A program made the position numbers and the translations under genes. The notes beneath the pieces were generated by a model, which saw nothing but the letters and a program-made list of their open reading frames with translations, was not told the origin of the DNA and searched no databases. 64,000 bases of DNA from Ruminococcus sp. Its GTDB lineage: Bacteria > Bacillota > Clostridia > Oscillospirales > Ruminococcaceae. Of this stretch, positions 49,801 to 58,134 are shown one piece after another (position 1 is the stretch's first letter; every line of letters starts with the position of its first letter). Where the stretch lies: contig JAGAJO010000008.1 in the NCBI GenBank assembly GCA_017626015.1, positions 160,143 through 224,142 on the forward strand. The letters run 5' to 3'.

Positions 49801-50900
49801 AGAAAATTATAAAGCTTGATTTGCCTGAGAAATGCCGTATCATTGCCGTGAGCGATGTCCACACGAGCAGAGATCTGCTGGAAAGAATGCTAAAAAAAGC
49901 GAATTACAAAGCCGGCGAGGACTATCTTGTTATTGTTGGAGATATTCTGGAGCATTGGAACAACAATATAAATACGCTTAAGTACGTCAAGGCGCTTTGC
50001 GATGAAAGCGACAGAGCTTACTGTCTGCTGGGCAATAACGACACCTTTTGTTCACGAATGGCGTTTGATTATCCGTACAAAAGATTTTCTGGAAAATTTT
50101 ACTACAGTGAAAACGGAAACGAAAACGCATTTCTGCAAATGGCGAAGAGTGTGGGATACGATCACTGCACAGATGAAAACTGGCTTGACATAAGAAAAGC
50201 CGTGTTTGACAGATACGGCAGAGAGCTTGAATTTCTGCGTGACCTGCCGATATGCCTTGAAACGGAGGATCATATTTTTGTCCATGCGGGACTTGAGAAC
50301 CGTCCCGACTGGGAAAATACCGACGATACCTTCGCAATAACCGTAAAATGGTTTCTCAGACGGGAAAATCCTACGGATAAATGGCTTGTGGTCGGGCATT
50401 TCCCCACATACAATTATAAGCGGTCCGGGGCGACCTGTCTGCCGATAATCGACAGCAAAAAGAGGATAATAGATATAGATGGCGGACTTTCTATAAAAAA
50501 GGCCTGCCAGATGAATTTTCTGATAATACACAGGGACGGTGACAGCTATACTCATGAGATCATGTGGGACACGCCGTACCCCGTGAGAAGGGTCAGGGAG
50601 GATTTTTCCTGCGGACTTAAGCCCCTTTATGTGGACTGGAGCGATCAGGACATGGAGATACTCTATGAAAAAGCGGGCTTTGTGAAGCTTCGTGATAATG
50701 TAAGCGGAGCAGAGGGCTTTCTTCCCAGGCGTGAGATCTACGAAAAAGACGGAAGGATCAGCGTTTACCAGTTTCTTTCTTCGTTTCCCGAGGTAAAAAG
50801 GGGAGAGGACGTTTCCGTATGCGCAGAGGACAACGGAATGCTTCTGGTGATAACGGAAAGGGGCAGGGTAGGCTGGCTGCCCAAGGACATTATAATATAA
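49797..50900 (+). CDS. Metallophosphatase with C-terminal SH3-like region
   Basis: A 367-residue protein starting with GTG in a GTGA overlap, with GGAGG ahead. The N-terminal 230 residues resemble PPP-type phosphatases: AVSDVHTS, VIVGDILEHWNN, LLGNNDTF, FVHAGLENRPDWENT and VVGHFPTYNY. The usual GNHD/E motif reads GNND, so the catalytic His is Asn. From about residue 290 a beta-rich tail (EKAGFVKLRDN, VSVCAEDNGMLLVITERGRV, GWLPKDII) looks like a bacterial SH3 domain. The fusion and the change in the active site are unusual. Confidence 0.78.
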   Translation: MKKIIKLDLPEKCRIIAVSDVHTSRDLLERMLKKANYKAGEDYLVIVGDILEHWNNNINTLKYVKALCDESDRAYCLLGNNDTFCSRMAFDYPYKRFSGKFYYSENGNENAFLQMAKSVGYDHCTDENWLDIRKAVFDRYGRELEFLRDLPICLETEDHIFVHAGLENRPDWENTDDTFAITVKWFLRRENPTDKWLVVGHFPTYNYKRSGATCLPIIDSKKRIIDIDGGLSIKKACQMNFLIIHRDGDSYTHEIMWDTPYPVRRVREDFSCGLKPLYVDWSDQDMEILYEKAGFVKLRDNVSGAEGFLPRREIYEKDGRISVYQFLSSFPEVKRGEDVSVCAEDNGMLLVITERGRVGWLPKDIII

Positions 50901-50970
50901 GGTCACCTCTGAAAACCACTTAGCAGCTCATTTGCTTGCATCTGAGACTCTATGGGTTTTAGAGACGACC
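50901..50970 (+). promoter_or_regulatory. Inverted repeat in the tgt leader
   Basis: Arms ggtcacctctgaaaacc (50901-50917) and ggttttagagacgacc (50955-50970) pair with few mismatches around a 37-base loop, directly ahead of the tgt ribosome binding site. The function is unknown. Confidence 0.5.
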
Positions 50971-50984
50971 ATAAAGGAGAGATT

Positions 50985-52127
50985 ATGTTTACTTTACTCA
51001 AGCAGGAGGGTGCGGCAAGACGAGGACAGTTTGAGACTGTTCACGGAACGATACAGACTCCCGTGTTTATGAACGTGGGTACAGCCGCTGCGATCAAGGG
51101 AGGGGTATCCTCTTTAGATCTTAAAAACGAGCTTAAAACTCAGGTGGAGCTTTGCAACACCTATCATCTTCACGTTCGCCCGGGAGACGATATTATTTAC
51201 AAAATGGGCGGACTGCACAAATTTATGAACTGGGACAAGCCTATCCTTACCGACAGCGGAGGATTTCAGGTATTTTCTTTAGCCAAGCTGCGTAGAATTA
51301 AAGAGGAGGGCGTGTACTTCAATTCTCACGTTGACGGAAAAAAGATCTTTATGGGTCCCGAGGAAAGCATGAGGATCCAGTCTAATCTTGCTTCTACAAT
51401 AGCTATGGCTTTTGACGAGTGCGTTGAAAATCCTGCCGAACATTCATATTCAAAAGCTTCATGCGAAAGGACCACACGGTGGCTCGAAAGGTGCGTTGCG
51501 GAGCAGAAAAGGCTCAATTCACTTGACGGTACGATAAATAAGCGTCAGATGCTTTTCGGGATAAATCAGGGCTGTACCTACGATGATCTTCGGGTCGAGC
51601 ATATAAAGCGTATACGGGAGATAGAATATTGCTCAGGCTTCGCTATAGGAGGTCTGGCGGTAGGCGAGCCTACGGAGGTCATGTATCACGTTATCGAGCA
51701 GGTGGAGCCTTTCATGCCTGTGGATAAGCCACGTTATCTTATGGGAGTGGGAACGCCTTCAAACATCATAGAGGCAGTTTACAGAGGTATTGATTTCTTT
51801 GACTGTGTAATGCCCAGCCGTAATGCCAGACACGGGACCATGTTTACATGGAACGGTATTATACATATAGCCAACAAGAGATATGAGACCGACCCGAGAC
51901 CGGTGGACGTTCAGTGCGAATGTCCCTGCTGTAAAAATTTCAGCAGAGCATATGTACGGCATTTGTTCAAATCGGGGGAGCAGCTGGGAGGCAGACTTGC
52001 GGTCATGCACAATCTGTATTTTTACAACACTCTTACGGAGAAAATAAGGGAAGCTCTTGACAGCGGGACGTTTACGGAATTCAGGAACAGATATTCCGGA
52101 CTGCTTGCTTCAAAATGCGAGGATTAA
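50985..52127 (+). CDS. tgt: tRNA-guanine transglycosylase
   Basis: A 380-residue Tgt that exchanges guanine-34 for preQ1 in tRNAs with GUN anticodons. ATG 50985 has AAAGGAGAG ahead. Catalytic Asp lies in LTDSGGFQVFSL; the second is in FFDCVMPSRNARHG. The zinc site is CECPCC with a later His in AVMHNLYFY. GGLAVGEP is also typical. The length is normal. It belongs to the queA pathway. Confidence 0.97.
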   Translation: MFTLLKQEGAARRGQFETVHGTIQTPVFMNVGTAAAIKGGVSSLDLKNELKTQVELCNTYHLHVRPGDDIIYKMGGLHKFMNWDKPILTDSGGFQVFSLAKLRRIKEEGVYFNSHVDGKKIFMGPEESMRIQSNLASTIAMAFDECVENPAEHSYSKASCERTTRWLERCVAEQKRLNSLDGTINKRQMLFGINQGCTYDDLRVEHIKRIREIEYCSGFAIGGLAVGEPTEVMYHVIEQVEPFMPVDKPRYLMGVGTPSNIIEAVYRGIDFFDCVMPSRNARHGTMFTWNGIIHIANKRYETDPRPVDVQCECPCCKNFSRAYVRHLFKSGEQLGGRLAVMHNLYFYNTLTEKIREALDSGTFTEFRNRYSGLLASKCED

Positions 52128-52178
52128 TATAGGTAATACGCACACAATGATCGTGCGTTATTGTCTATAAATATCAGG

Positions 52179-52215
52179 GACTGTACAAAGCGTTGTCTTT
52201 GTGCAGTCTTTTTTT
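52179..52215 (+). terminator. Terminator between tgt and mntP
   Basis: Arms gactgtacaaag (52179-52190) and ctttgtgcagtc (52197-52208) pair with one mismatch, then seven T. It ends only seven bases before the mntP ribosome binding site, so it may also attenuate mntP. Confidence 0.88.
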
Positions 52216-52248
52216 CAGAAACGGAGGGATATATACGGGAATTATCGA

Positions 52249-52795
52249 GTTGATAATTATTGGCGTCAGTCTTTCAATGGACGCCCTTGCGGTGTCGGTC
52301 TCAAATGCTCTGGTTTGCGGCAGGGGAGGTATCAGAGCTGCAAGGGGCTTGCTTTGCGGGATCGTTTTCGGACTGTATCAGGGCGTGATGCCTGTTATAG
52401 GCTATACTCTGGGGGCGCGCCTTGGCAGTGCGGCAGAGCGTATAGATCATTACATTGCGCTTATACTGCTTGGCGCTATAGGCGTAAAAATGATATATGA
52501 AGCCGCTGCCGGCGAAAACGGCGATGATACGGAGCGTTTCAGCCTTGCCCTGCTTACGGTTCAAGGCTTTGCGACCTCTGTGGACGCTCTTGCTGTGGGT
52601 GTGAGCTTTGCTGCACTATCGGTAAATATTGTATTAAGTTCAGGAATAATATGCCTTATAACGTTTATAATATCAACGGCAGGATTTTTTGCGGCAGGGA
52701 AAATTTCATCTCTTTCCGGGAAAAAAGCGGGGGTAGCAGGCGGTATTGCGCTCATAGCCGTAGGAGTAAAAATATTTGTTTCGCATATGATATAA
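52249..52795 (+). CDS. mntP: Manganese efflux pump MntP
   Basis: About 181 residues with six membrane segments in two repeats. The paired motifs SMDALAVSVSNAL and TSVDALAVGVSF carry the acidic residues typical of MntP, which exports Mn2+. The start is uncertain. A GGAGGG at 52222-52227 is followed by no ATG, GTG or TTG until TTG 52249, 21 bases later; GGGA at 52236 could serve it. Non-standard codons such as ATA 52228 or ATT 52240 would suit the better ribosome binding site. A terminator precedes it directly. Confidence 0.85.
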
Positions 52796-52977
52796 ATTAA
52801 TATAAAGATGTATTTTTATGGTCAAATTATGGGGGATAAGTTAATAGATATGACTATATTCATTCATATTATGTTAATCACTAAGGAGTATAATATCAGT
52901 GTTGGTTTTTTGACAGGTGTATAAAAATCAGATCGCTGTAAAAAATCAGGATCTATGTAAAAAAAGAGTGACATTTG

Positions 52978-53625
52978 ATGAAAAGACTTTGTATATTTGA
53001 CCTTGACGGTACGCTGGTAAATTCTATAGAGGATCTGTCTGATTCGGTGAATATCGTGCTTGAAAGGTACGGATTTCCGCTGCATGAAATTGAGGAATAC
53101 AAACATTTTGTGGGCGACGGCACGTTAAAGCTTATTGAGAGGGCTCTGCCTGAGCAGGCAAGGATCCCGGACACTATTGAAAAGCTCCATGGGGAGTTTT
53201 CCGAGGAATACAGGCGCAGGGCAGTCATGAAAACACGCCCCTACAGCGGTATCACCGAGGTTATAAAAATACTTAAGGAACGTGGCGTTATTCTGGCAGT
53301 TGCGTCAAATAAACCGGACAGATTTTCAAGATACATCGTGGATGAGCTTTTTGAAAAGGATTCCTTTGACATGATACGTGGTAAAACGGACGGCGTTCCC
53401 GCTAAGCCTAAGCCCGATATAATTTTAGGGATAATGAAGGCGTGGGGAGTGTCGGCAGAGGATACCTGTCTTGTGGGGGATTCGGATGTGGACGTTATGA
53501 CTGCGCATAACGCAGGTATAGAATGCATAGGCTGCTCATGGGGCTTCAGGGGCAGGCAGGAGCTTGAATCGGCGGGTGCGGACTTTATTGCCGATGATCC
53601 ATTGAAAATAGCAGATTATATATAA
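52978..53625 (+). CDS. HAD-family phosphatase, phosphoglycolate phosphatase-like
   Basis: A 215-residue haloacid dehalogenase-type hydrolase. The nucleophile is in FDLDGTLVNSIEDL, motif II in VASNKPD, Lys in GVPAKPKPDIIL and the last acid pair in CLVGDSDVDVMTAHNAG. The cap (about 15-85) is of the small helical type seen in Gph and PpaX. It may act on phosphoglycolate or pyrophosphate. The ribosome binding site is weak (AAGAG). It is 17 bases ahead of an acyl-CoA synthetase gene. Confidence 0.88.
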   Translation: MKRLCIFDLDGTLVNSIEDLSDSVNIVLERYGFPLHEIEEYKHFVGDGTLKLIERALPEQARIPDTIEKLHGEFSEEYRRRAVMKTRPYSGITEVIKILKERGVILAVASNKPDRFSRYIVDELFEKDSFDMIRGKTDGVPAKPKPDIILGIMKAWGVSAEDTCLVGDSDVDVMTAHNAGIECIGCSWGFRGRQELESAGADFIADDPLKIADYI

Positions 53626-53642
53626 ATTTGGAGGACGTATTG

Positions 53643-55295
53643 ATGAGAGATTTTTACAAGCGTTTTGTAGACGAGGGCTTCGACGAAAACGGCATACTCA
53701 ACAAGTTTGAGATAAAGCTGGAGGATAACTTTAATTTCGCTTACGACGTTATCGACGAAATTGCCCGAATGTATCCCGAAAAAAAGATCATGCACTGGAT
53801 AAACGACCACGGCGGTGACAGGGTGTTTACCTACCGTGAGATGAGCGAGCTTAGCGGAAGATGCGCAAATATGCTTATTGCGCACGGCGTTAAAAAGGGC
53901 GACATGGTCATGGCGGTGCTTAAAAGACACTACGAGTTCTGGATACTTGCCTATGCGCTTATGAAGATCGGCGCTGTGCTTATCCCTGCCACAAGCCAGC
54001 TCAAAAAGAAGGACTACGTTTACCGTTTCAAGGCGGCGGACGTTGCATATATAGTTGCCACCCTTGAGGACGGAGTTACGGAGGAGGTCGAAGCTGCCTG
54101 CGAAGAATACGACGGTATCAGGGAGAAGTTTGTCGTTCACGGCAGAAAACCCGGGTGGACAGAGTTTATGCCGGAGGTTGAGAAGTATCCTGCGGAGCTG
54201 GAAAGGATCCCTAACAGCAAGGACGATCCCATGCTTGCGTATTTCAGCTCGGGAACTACCGGATATCCCAAAATGGTGCTTCATGCCTACGCTTATGCGG
54301 CAGGCTCTATCTCAACAGCAAAGCATTGGCATAATATAAATGAAAATTCGGTTCACCTTGCCGTTTCCGAAACCGGCTGGGCAAAGTGCGCCTGGGGTAA
54401 AATGTTCGGACAGCTTACCTGCGGAGCAGAGCAGTTTATTTACGATATGGACAGATTCAAACCGGATAAGCTTCTTTCCGTTTTGCAGAATTATGATATC
54501 ACAACCTTCTGCGCTCCTCCCACAATGTACCGTTTCTTTATAAAGGCCGGACTGGAGAATTACGATCTTTCGCATCTGAAATATTCCTGCGTTGCCGGGG
54601 AGGCTCTTAATCCCGAGGTGTTCAACCGCTGGAAGCAGTATACCGGACTTGATCTTATGGAGGGCTTCGGACAGACTGAGACGGTTGTGGTAGTTGCGAA
54701 TTTCGTAGGAATGACGCCTAAGCCCGGTTCTATGGGCAAGCCGTCGCCCTTGTACAATGTGGATATTGTCAAGGAGGACGGCACTCCCTGCGGCGTCAAC
54801 GAGACGGGCGAGATCGTGATCCGTGCCGAAAGAGGGAAGCATCCTGCGCTGTTCAGGGAATATTACAGAAATAAGGAAATGACCGATAATGCATGGAGAG
54901 GCGGTTACTATCACACCGGAGATACGGCTTACCGTGACGAGGACGGATATTTCTGGTATGTAGGCAGGACAGACGATCTTATCAAGGCGTCCGGTTACCG
55001 TATCGGACCATTTGAGATAGAAAGTATCCTTATGGAACACCCCTCGGTGCTTGAGTGCGCAATCACGGCGGCGGACGATCCTATAAGAGGCAAGGTAGTA
55101 AAGGCGACAATAGTCCTTGCCAAAGGCTATACGGCTTCCGACGAGCTTGCAAAGGAGCTTCAGGATTATGTCAAGAAGTCTACCGCACCGTATAAATATC
55201 CAAGGATAGTAGAGTTCGTGGACGAGCTGCCCAAGACTATCAGCGGAAAGATAAGACGCGTGGAGATCAGGGAGAACGACGGTAAAAAGCAGTGA
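53643..55295 (+). CDS. AMP-forming acyl-CoA synthetase
   Basis: A 550-residue adenylate-forming enzyme; ATG 53643 has GGAGG 8 bases ahead. It activates a carboxylic acid as an adenylate and transfers it to CoA. Motifs are the P-loop YFSSGTTGYPKMVLH, GEALNPEVF, GFGQTET, YHTGDTAYRDEDGYFWYVGR and the C-terminal Lys in PKTISGKIRR. The overall pattern (SETGWAKCAWGKMFGQL) is that of the medium-chain/acetyl group (AcsM-like) and not long-chain FadD. The exact acid is unknown. Confidence 0.9.
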   Translation: MRDFYKRFVDEGFDENGILNKFEIKLEDNFNFAYDVIDEIARMYPEKKIMHWINDHGGDRVFTYREMSELSGRCANMLIAHGVKKGDMVMAVLKRHYEFWILAYALMKIGAVLIPATSQLKKKDYVYRFKAADVAYIVATLEDGVTEEVEAACEEYDGIREKFVVHGRKPGWTEFMPEVEKYPAELERIPNSKDDPMLAYFSSGTTGYPKMVLHAYAYAAGSISTAKHWHNINENSVHLAVSETGWAKCAWGKMFGQLTCGAEQFIYDMDRFKPDKLLSVLQNYDITTFCAPPTMYRFFIKAGLENYDLSHLKYSCVAGEALNPEVFNRWKQYTGLDLMEGFGQTETVVVVANFVGMTPKPGSMGKPSPLYNVDIVKEDGTPCGVNETGEIVIRAERGKHPALFREYYRNKEMTDNAWRGGYYHTGDTAYRDEDGYFWYVGRTDDLIKASGYRIGPFEIESILMEHPSVLECAITAADDPIRGKVVKATIVLAKGYTASDELAKELQDYVKKSTAPYKYPRIVEFVDELPKTISGKIRRVEIRENDGKKQ

Positions 55296-55343
55296 TCGAC
55301 CAGAAAGGCTGTACAGTGCTGTCTTAAAGGAATCAAAATATAA

Positions 55344-55380
55344 AACCGGCGGAGGAATATCAGTTCTCCGTCGGTTTTTT
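55344..55380 (+). terminator. Terminator of the acyl-CoA synthetase gene
   Basis: Arms aaccggcggag (55344-55354) and ctccgtcggtt (55366-55376) pair with one wobble and run into a T-tract. Confidence 0.9.
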
Positions 55381-55390
55381 CTTGTATATT

Positions 55391-55492
55391 TTTAATGTAT
55401 CTCTCACCGCCGAAGGCGGGAAGAGATACACATAAATACGTTATCCGCAAGACAGTAAATTTTAAAACAGCGATTTGATCAGCGTTTCCTTA
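55391..55492 (+). repeat. Copy of dispersed repeat family B
   Basis: Contains the central hairpin gtatctctcaccgcc / ggcgggaagagatac with loop GAA, then cataaatacgttatccgcaa, and ends acagcgatttgatcagcgtt. The left arm is shortened compared with 36020-36133. Confidence 0.8.
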
Positions 55493-55528
55493 GTCGCCCG
55501 ATGTATTTTTGCTGTCGGTATAAAACAA

Positions 55529-56947
55529 TTACGCTTTTTCCACCTTAAGCAGATTAGTGGTACCGCTCATTCCAAGCGGGACGCCTGCGGTTATGACCAC
55601 AAGATCTCCCTTTTTCAGATAGCCTTTTTCAAGAGATACATCTATTGCGTGTCTGATAAGGTCATCTGTGTTGGTCTTTTCTTCAATTATTCCCGGAAGG
55701 ATACCCCATGAAAGATTGAGCTGACGGCAGGTGGTGATATCTGTTGTAAGTCCGATAATAGGGCAGTTGGGGCGGAATTTTGAAAGCGTTCTCGCAGTTG
55801 TTCCTCCCTTTGTCACCGTCAGGATAGCCGCCGCGTTAAGATCGTGGGCGGTAGTTACCGTTGCGTGGGAAATAGCGTCGGTAATTGTTGGGCTTTCCGT
55901 GTCGTCCCGTTTTTTGAAACGTCCGGCGTAGTCAATGTTCTTTTCGGTGGTCTCTGCAATAAGGCTCATGGTCTTTACCGCTTCTACAGGAAATTTTCCT
56001 GCGGCTGTCTCTCCCGAGAGCATTATCGCTGATGTGCCGTCGTATATTGCGTTTGCAACGTCTGTGATCTCCGCTCTTGTGGGGCGGGGGTTGGTTATCA
56101 TAGATTCCAGCATCTGTGTTGCGGTAATTACCTGCTTGCCGGCATTATACGCCTTGTGGATAAGCTCCTTCTGTATTGCTGGGATCTGCTCAAAGGGTAT
56201 CTCCACGCCCATGTCTCCTCTGGCTACCATTATCCCGTCGGCTGCCTCGAGTATCTCGTCAATATTCTCCACACCCTCTGCATTCTCGATCTTTGCGATG
56301 ATCCTGGGGTTGAACCAGCCGAGAGACTGGGTGAATTTTCTTAAATATGTCACGTCGGCGCCTGTTCTTACAAAAGATGCGGCAATAAAATCAAAGCCTA
56401 TCTTTGCGCCGAAAGCAAGGTCAGCCATGTCGGCATCGGAGATGTACGGCATTGACAGCTTTATTCCGGGAACATTTATTCCCTTATGATTTGAAACAAC
56501 TCCGCCGTGAATGACCTCGCACTGAATGTCGGTGGAATCCACCTTGACTGCTCTTAGCTCGATCACTCCGTCATTTATTAGTATCCTTGTTCCTATGGAA
56601 ACGTCCTTTGGAAGATTTGCAAAGGTAATGGAGCAGATAGTTTCGTCCCCCTCCACATCTCTGGAAGTGAGAGTAAACATATCTCCGTCCTTTATTGTTA
56701 CAGGCTTGTTATCCTTAAAATTTCCCAGCCTTATCTCAGGTCCCTTGGTGTCCATAAGAGTGGCAATGTTCAGTCCCAGCTCCTTTCTGAGCCGTGAGAC
56801 AGTTTCATACCTCTGACGGTGTACCTCATGATCGGAATGGGAAAAATTAAATCTGGCAACATCCATGCCGTTTTTCATCATATCTCTCAGGATGTTTTCG
56901 TCATCTGTGGCAGGTCCTATCGTACACACTATTTTTGTTTTTCTCAT
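55529..56947 (-). CDS. pyk: Pyruvate kinase
   Basis: A 472-residue pyruvate kinase making pyruvate and ATP from phosphoenolpyruvate. It opens RKTKIVCTIGPATDDENILR, then has MDVARFNFSHSDHE, MDTKGPEIRLG, IAKIENAEGVENIDEIL, GIMVARGDMGVEIP and ATQMLESMITNPRPTRAE. There is no extra C-terminal PEP-utilising domain, unlike some Bacillus forms. AGGAG precedes the start. It is a single-gene unit. Confidence 0.97.
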   Translation of the reverse strand: MRKTKIVCTIGPATDDENILRDMMKNGMDVARFNFSHSDHEVHRQRYETVSRLRKELGLNIATLMDTKGPEIRLGNFKDNKPVTIKDGDMFTLTSRDVEGDETICSITFANLPKDVSIGTRILINDGVIELRAVKVDSTDIQCEVIHGGVVSNHKGINVPGIKLSMPYISDADMADLAFGAKIGFDFIAASFVRTGADVTYLRKFTQSLGWFNPRIIAKIENAEGVENIDEILEAADGIMVARGDMGVEIPFEQIPAIQKELIHKAYNAGKQVITATQMLESMITNPRPTRAEITDVANAIYDGTSAIMLSGETAAGKFPVEAVKTMSLIAETTEKNIDYAGRFKKRDDTESPTITDAISHATVTTAHDLNAAAILTVTKGGTTARTLSKFRPNCPIIGLTTDITTCRQLNLSWGILPGIIEEKTNTDDLIRHAIDVSLEKGYLKKGDLVVITAGVPLGMSGTTNLLKVEKA

Positions 56948-57026
56948 TGTTTTACTCCTGTTCCTCAGGCAATACCTGAAATTTGCATAGAATCAGTATT
57001 ATTTCTTAAAAAAATACACTATAGAA

Positions 57027-57055
57027 ATTATAATATAAATGTAATTAATAGTCAA
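57027..57055 (-). promoter_or_regulatory. pyk promoter
   Basis: On the minus strand TTGACT (57055-57050) and TATAAT (57032-57027) with a 17-base spacer. Confidence 0.88.
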
Positions 57056-57099
57056 GCAAATTTTATGTAAAATGGCATAATTTTTTTCAACGTTTTTCC

Positions 57100-57981
57100 T
57101 TAGATCTCTGCGTCCTCCGGAAGTCCGCTGTAATTATCGGCAAGGCTGTCGTATCTGTCAGTAAATCCGTACCGCTTTCCGCCCTTTGTGTAGCTCAGAA
57201 TCGTTCTCAGATTGACATTATACATACATTTGAAAAGGTTTGTCTCAATATAAGGGTTGGTTTTCCTGAACCTTTCCATAAGAGATTTAGTGTACATAAT
57301 TTCGGATAGTTTATCCTTTACTGACTTATTTTCCGCCAGCACGGAGCATTCAAAAACGCTGTCTGCAAGCTCTAGGGAATTGTATCTCACCCAGTCTCTC
57401 AGATATGATTCCCTGACCATATACATCGGTCTGACAGCCTCCACATGAATATCCTCAGATGGGTATATCCTGGGCATCATACATTCAATTTTGCCTCGGC
57501 TTACCATAGCGGAGAAATTGTCCTCGATAACGTCGTCAAAATTCTGACCAAGAGCGAGCTTGTTACAGCCGCATTTTTCTGCGATTTTTAAAAGCTCCTT
57601 CTGCATAAGGCTGCCGCAGCTGTCAAAAGGATCGTCCGCTTCTGAGCTGCGGTTTATAATGTCAGAACGGCAGATCTCCACAGGCAGTCCCGAAAGCTCA
57701 AAGCTCCTTTTGGCAAGCGCAAGATTTTTCTCGTCGTATCCGGGGTCAATAAAAATGTACCGGAGCTGAAATTTCACTTTAGAATACGCCTGAAGATGTT
57801 TGAGACATACCGCCATTGCCAGGGAGCTTTTTCTTCCCGAAACCCCCACTGCGATCCTGTCGTCTCCGGAGATAAGCCTGTAATCCTTAAGAGCCATAAC
57901 AAATTTATTCCATATATCTCCTCTGTATTTTTTTATGATACTGCGTTCAATAAGCTGCGCCGAAGTAAGCTCTCTTGCCAC
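57100..57981 (-). CDS. TtcA/TilS-like protein with altered PP-loop
   Basis: A 293-residue relative of TtcA-type tRNA thiolases. The start is GTG 57981, with AAAGGA nine bases ahead. The fold is recognised from RLISGDDRIAVGVSG, YIFIDPGYDEKNLALAKRSF, LALGQNFDDVIEDNFSAMVSRGK and VRPMYMVRESYLRDWV. The PP-loop that binds ATP, normally SGGxDS, is SGRKSS (48-53), so the second Gly and the Asp are lost. GHHxDD has become GQNFDD (145-150). The CxxC cluster ligands of TtcA are missing. It may have lost thiolase activity and taken another role. Confidence 0.78.
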   Translation of the reverse strand: MARELTSAQLIERSIIKKYRGDIWNKFVMALKDYRLISGDDRIAVGVSGRKSSLAMAVCLKHLQAYSKVKFQLRYIFIDPGYDEKNLALAKRSFELSGLPVEICRSDIINRSSEADDPFDSCGSLMQKELLKIAEKCGCNKLALGQNFDDVIEDNFSAMVSRGKIECMMPRIYPSEDIHVEAVRPMYMVRESYLRDWVRYNSLELADSVFECSVLAENKSVKDKLSEIMYTKSLMERFRKTNPYIETNLFKCMYNVNLRTILSYTKGGKRYGFTDRYDSLADNYSGLPEDAEI

Positions 57982-58011
57982 TGTTCCAGATCCTTTCAGA
58001 AATAAATTTAT

Positions 58012-58046
58012 AAGGCAATACCGCACGTCAGTTGTGTGTATTGCTT
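58012..58046 (-). repeat. Short palindrome like repeat family A ends
   Basis: Arms aaggcaataccgcac and gtgtgtattgcttt pair imperfectly in the leader of the TtcA-like gene. The sequence matches the ends of the 200-bp element and the palindrome at 7946-7995. Confidence 0.5.
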
Positions 58047-58050
58047 TATA

Positions 58051-58079
58051 ATTATACTCTATAATCGCCGTTAAGTCAA
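58051..58079 (-). promoter_or_regulatory. Promoter of the TtcA-like gene
   Basis: On the minus strand TTGACT (58079-58074) and TATAAT (58056-58051) with a 17-base spacer. Confidence 0.88.
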
Positions 58080-58134
58080 TATGGTCAGATCCGTTATGGC
58101 TGCAAATCAATTGTGACGATGCGAAACGGCAATA

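Noticed and set aside
52829-52924. A 31-residue reading frame ahead of the HAD phosphatase
   Set aside because: No ribosome binding site, AT-rich and no recognisable sequence; it is probably chance.
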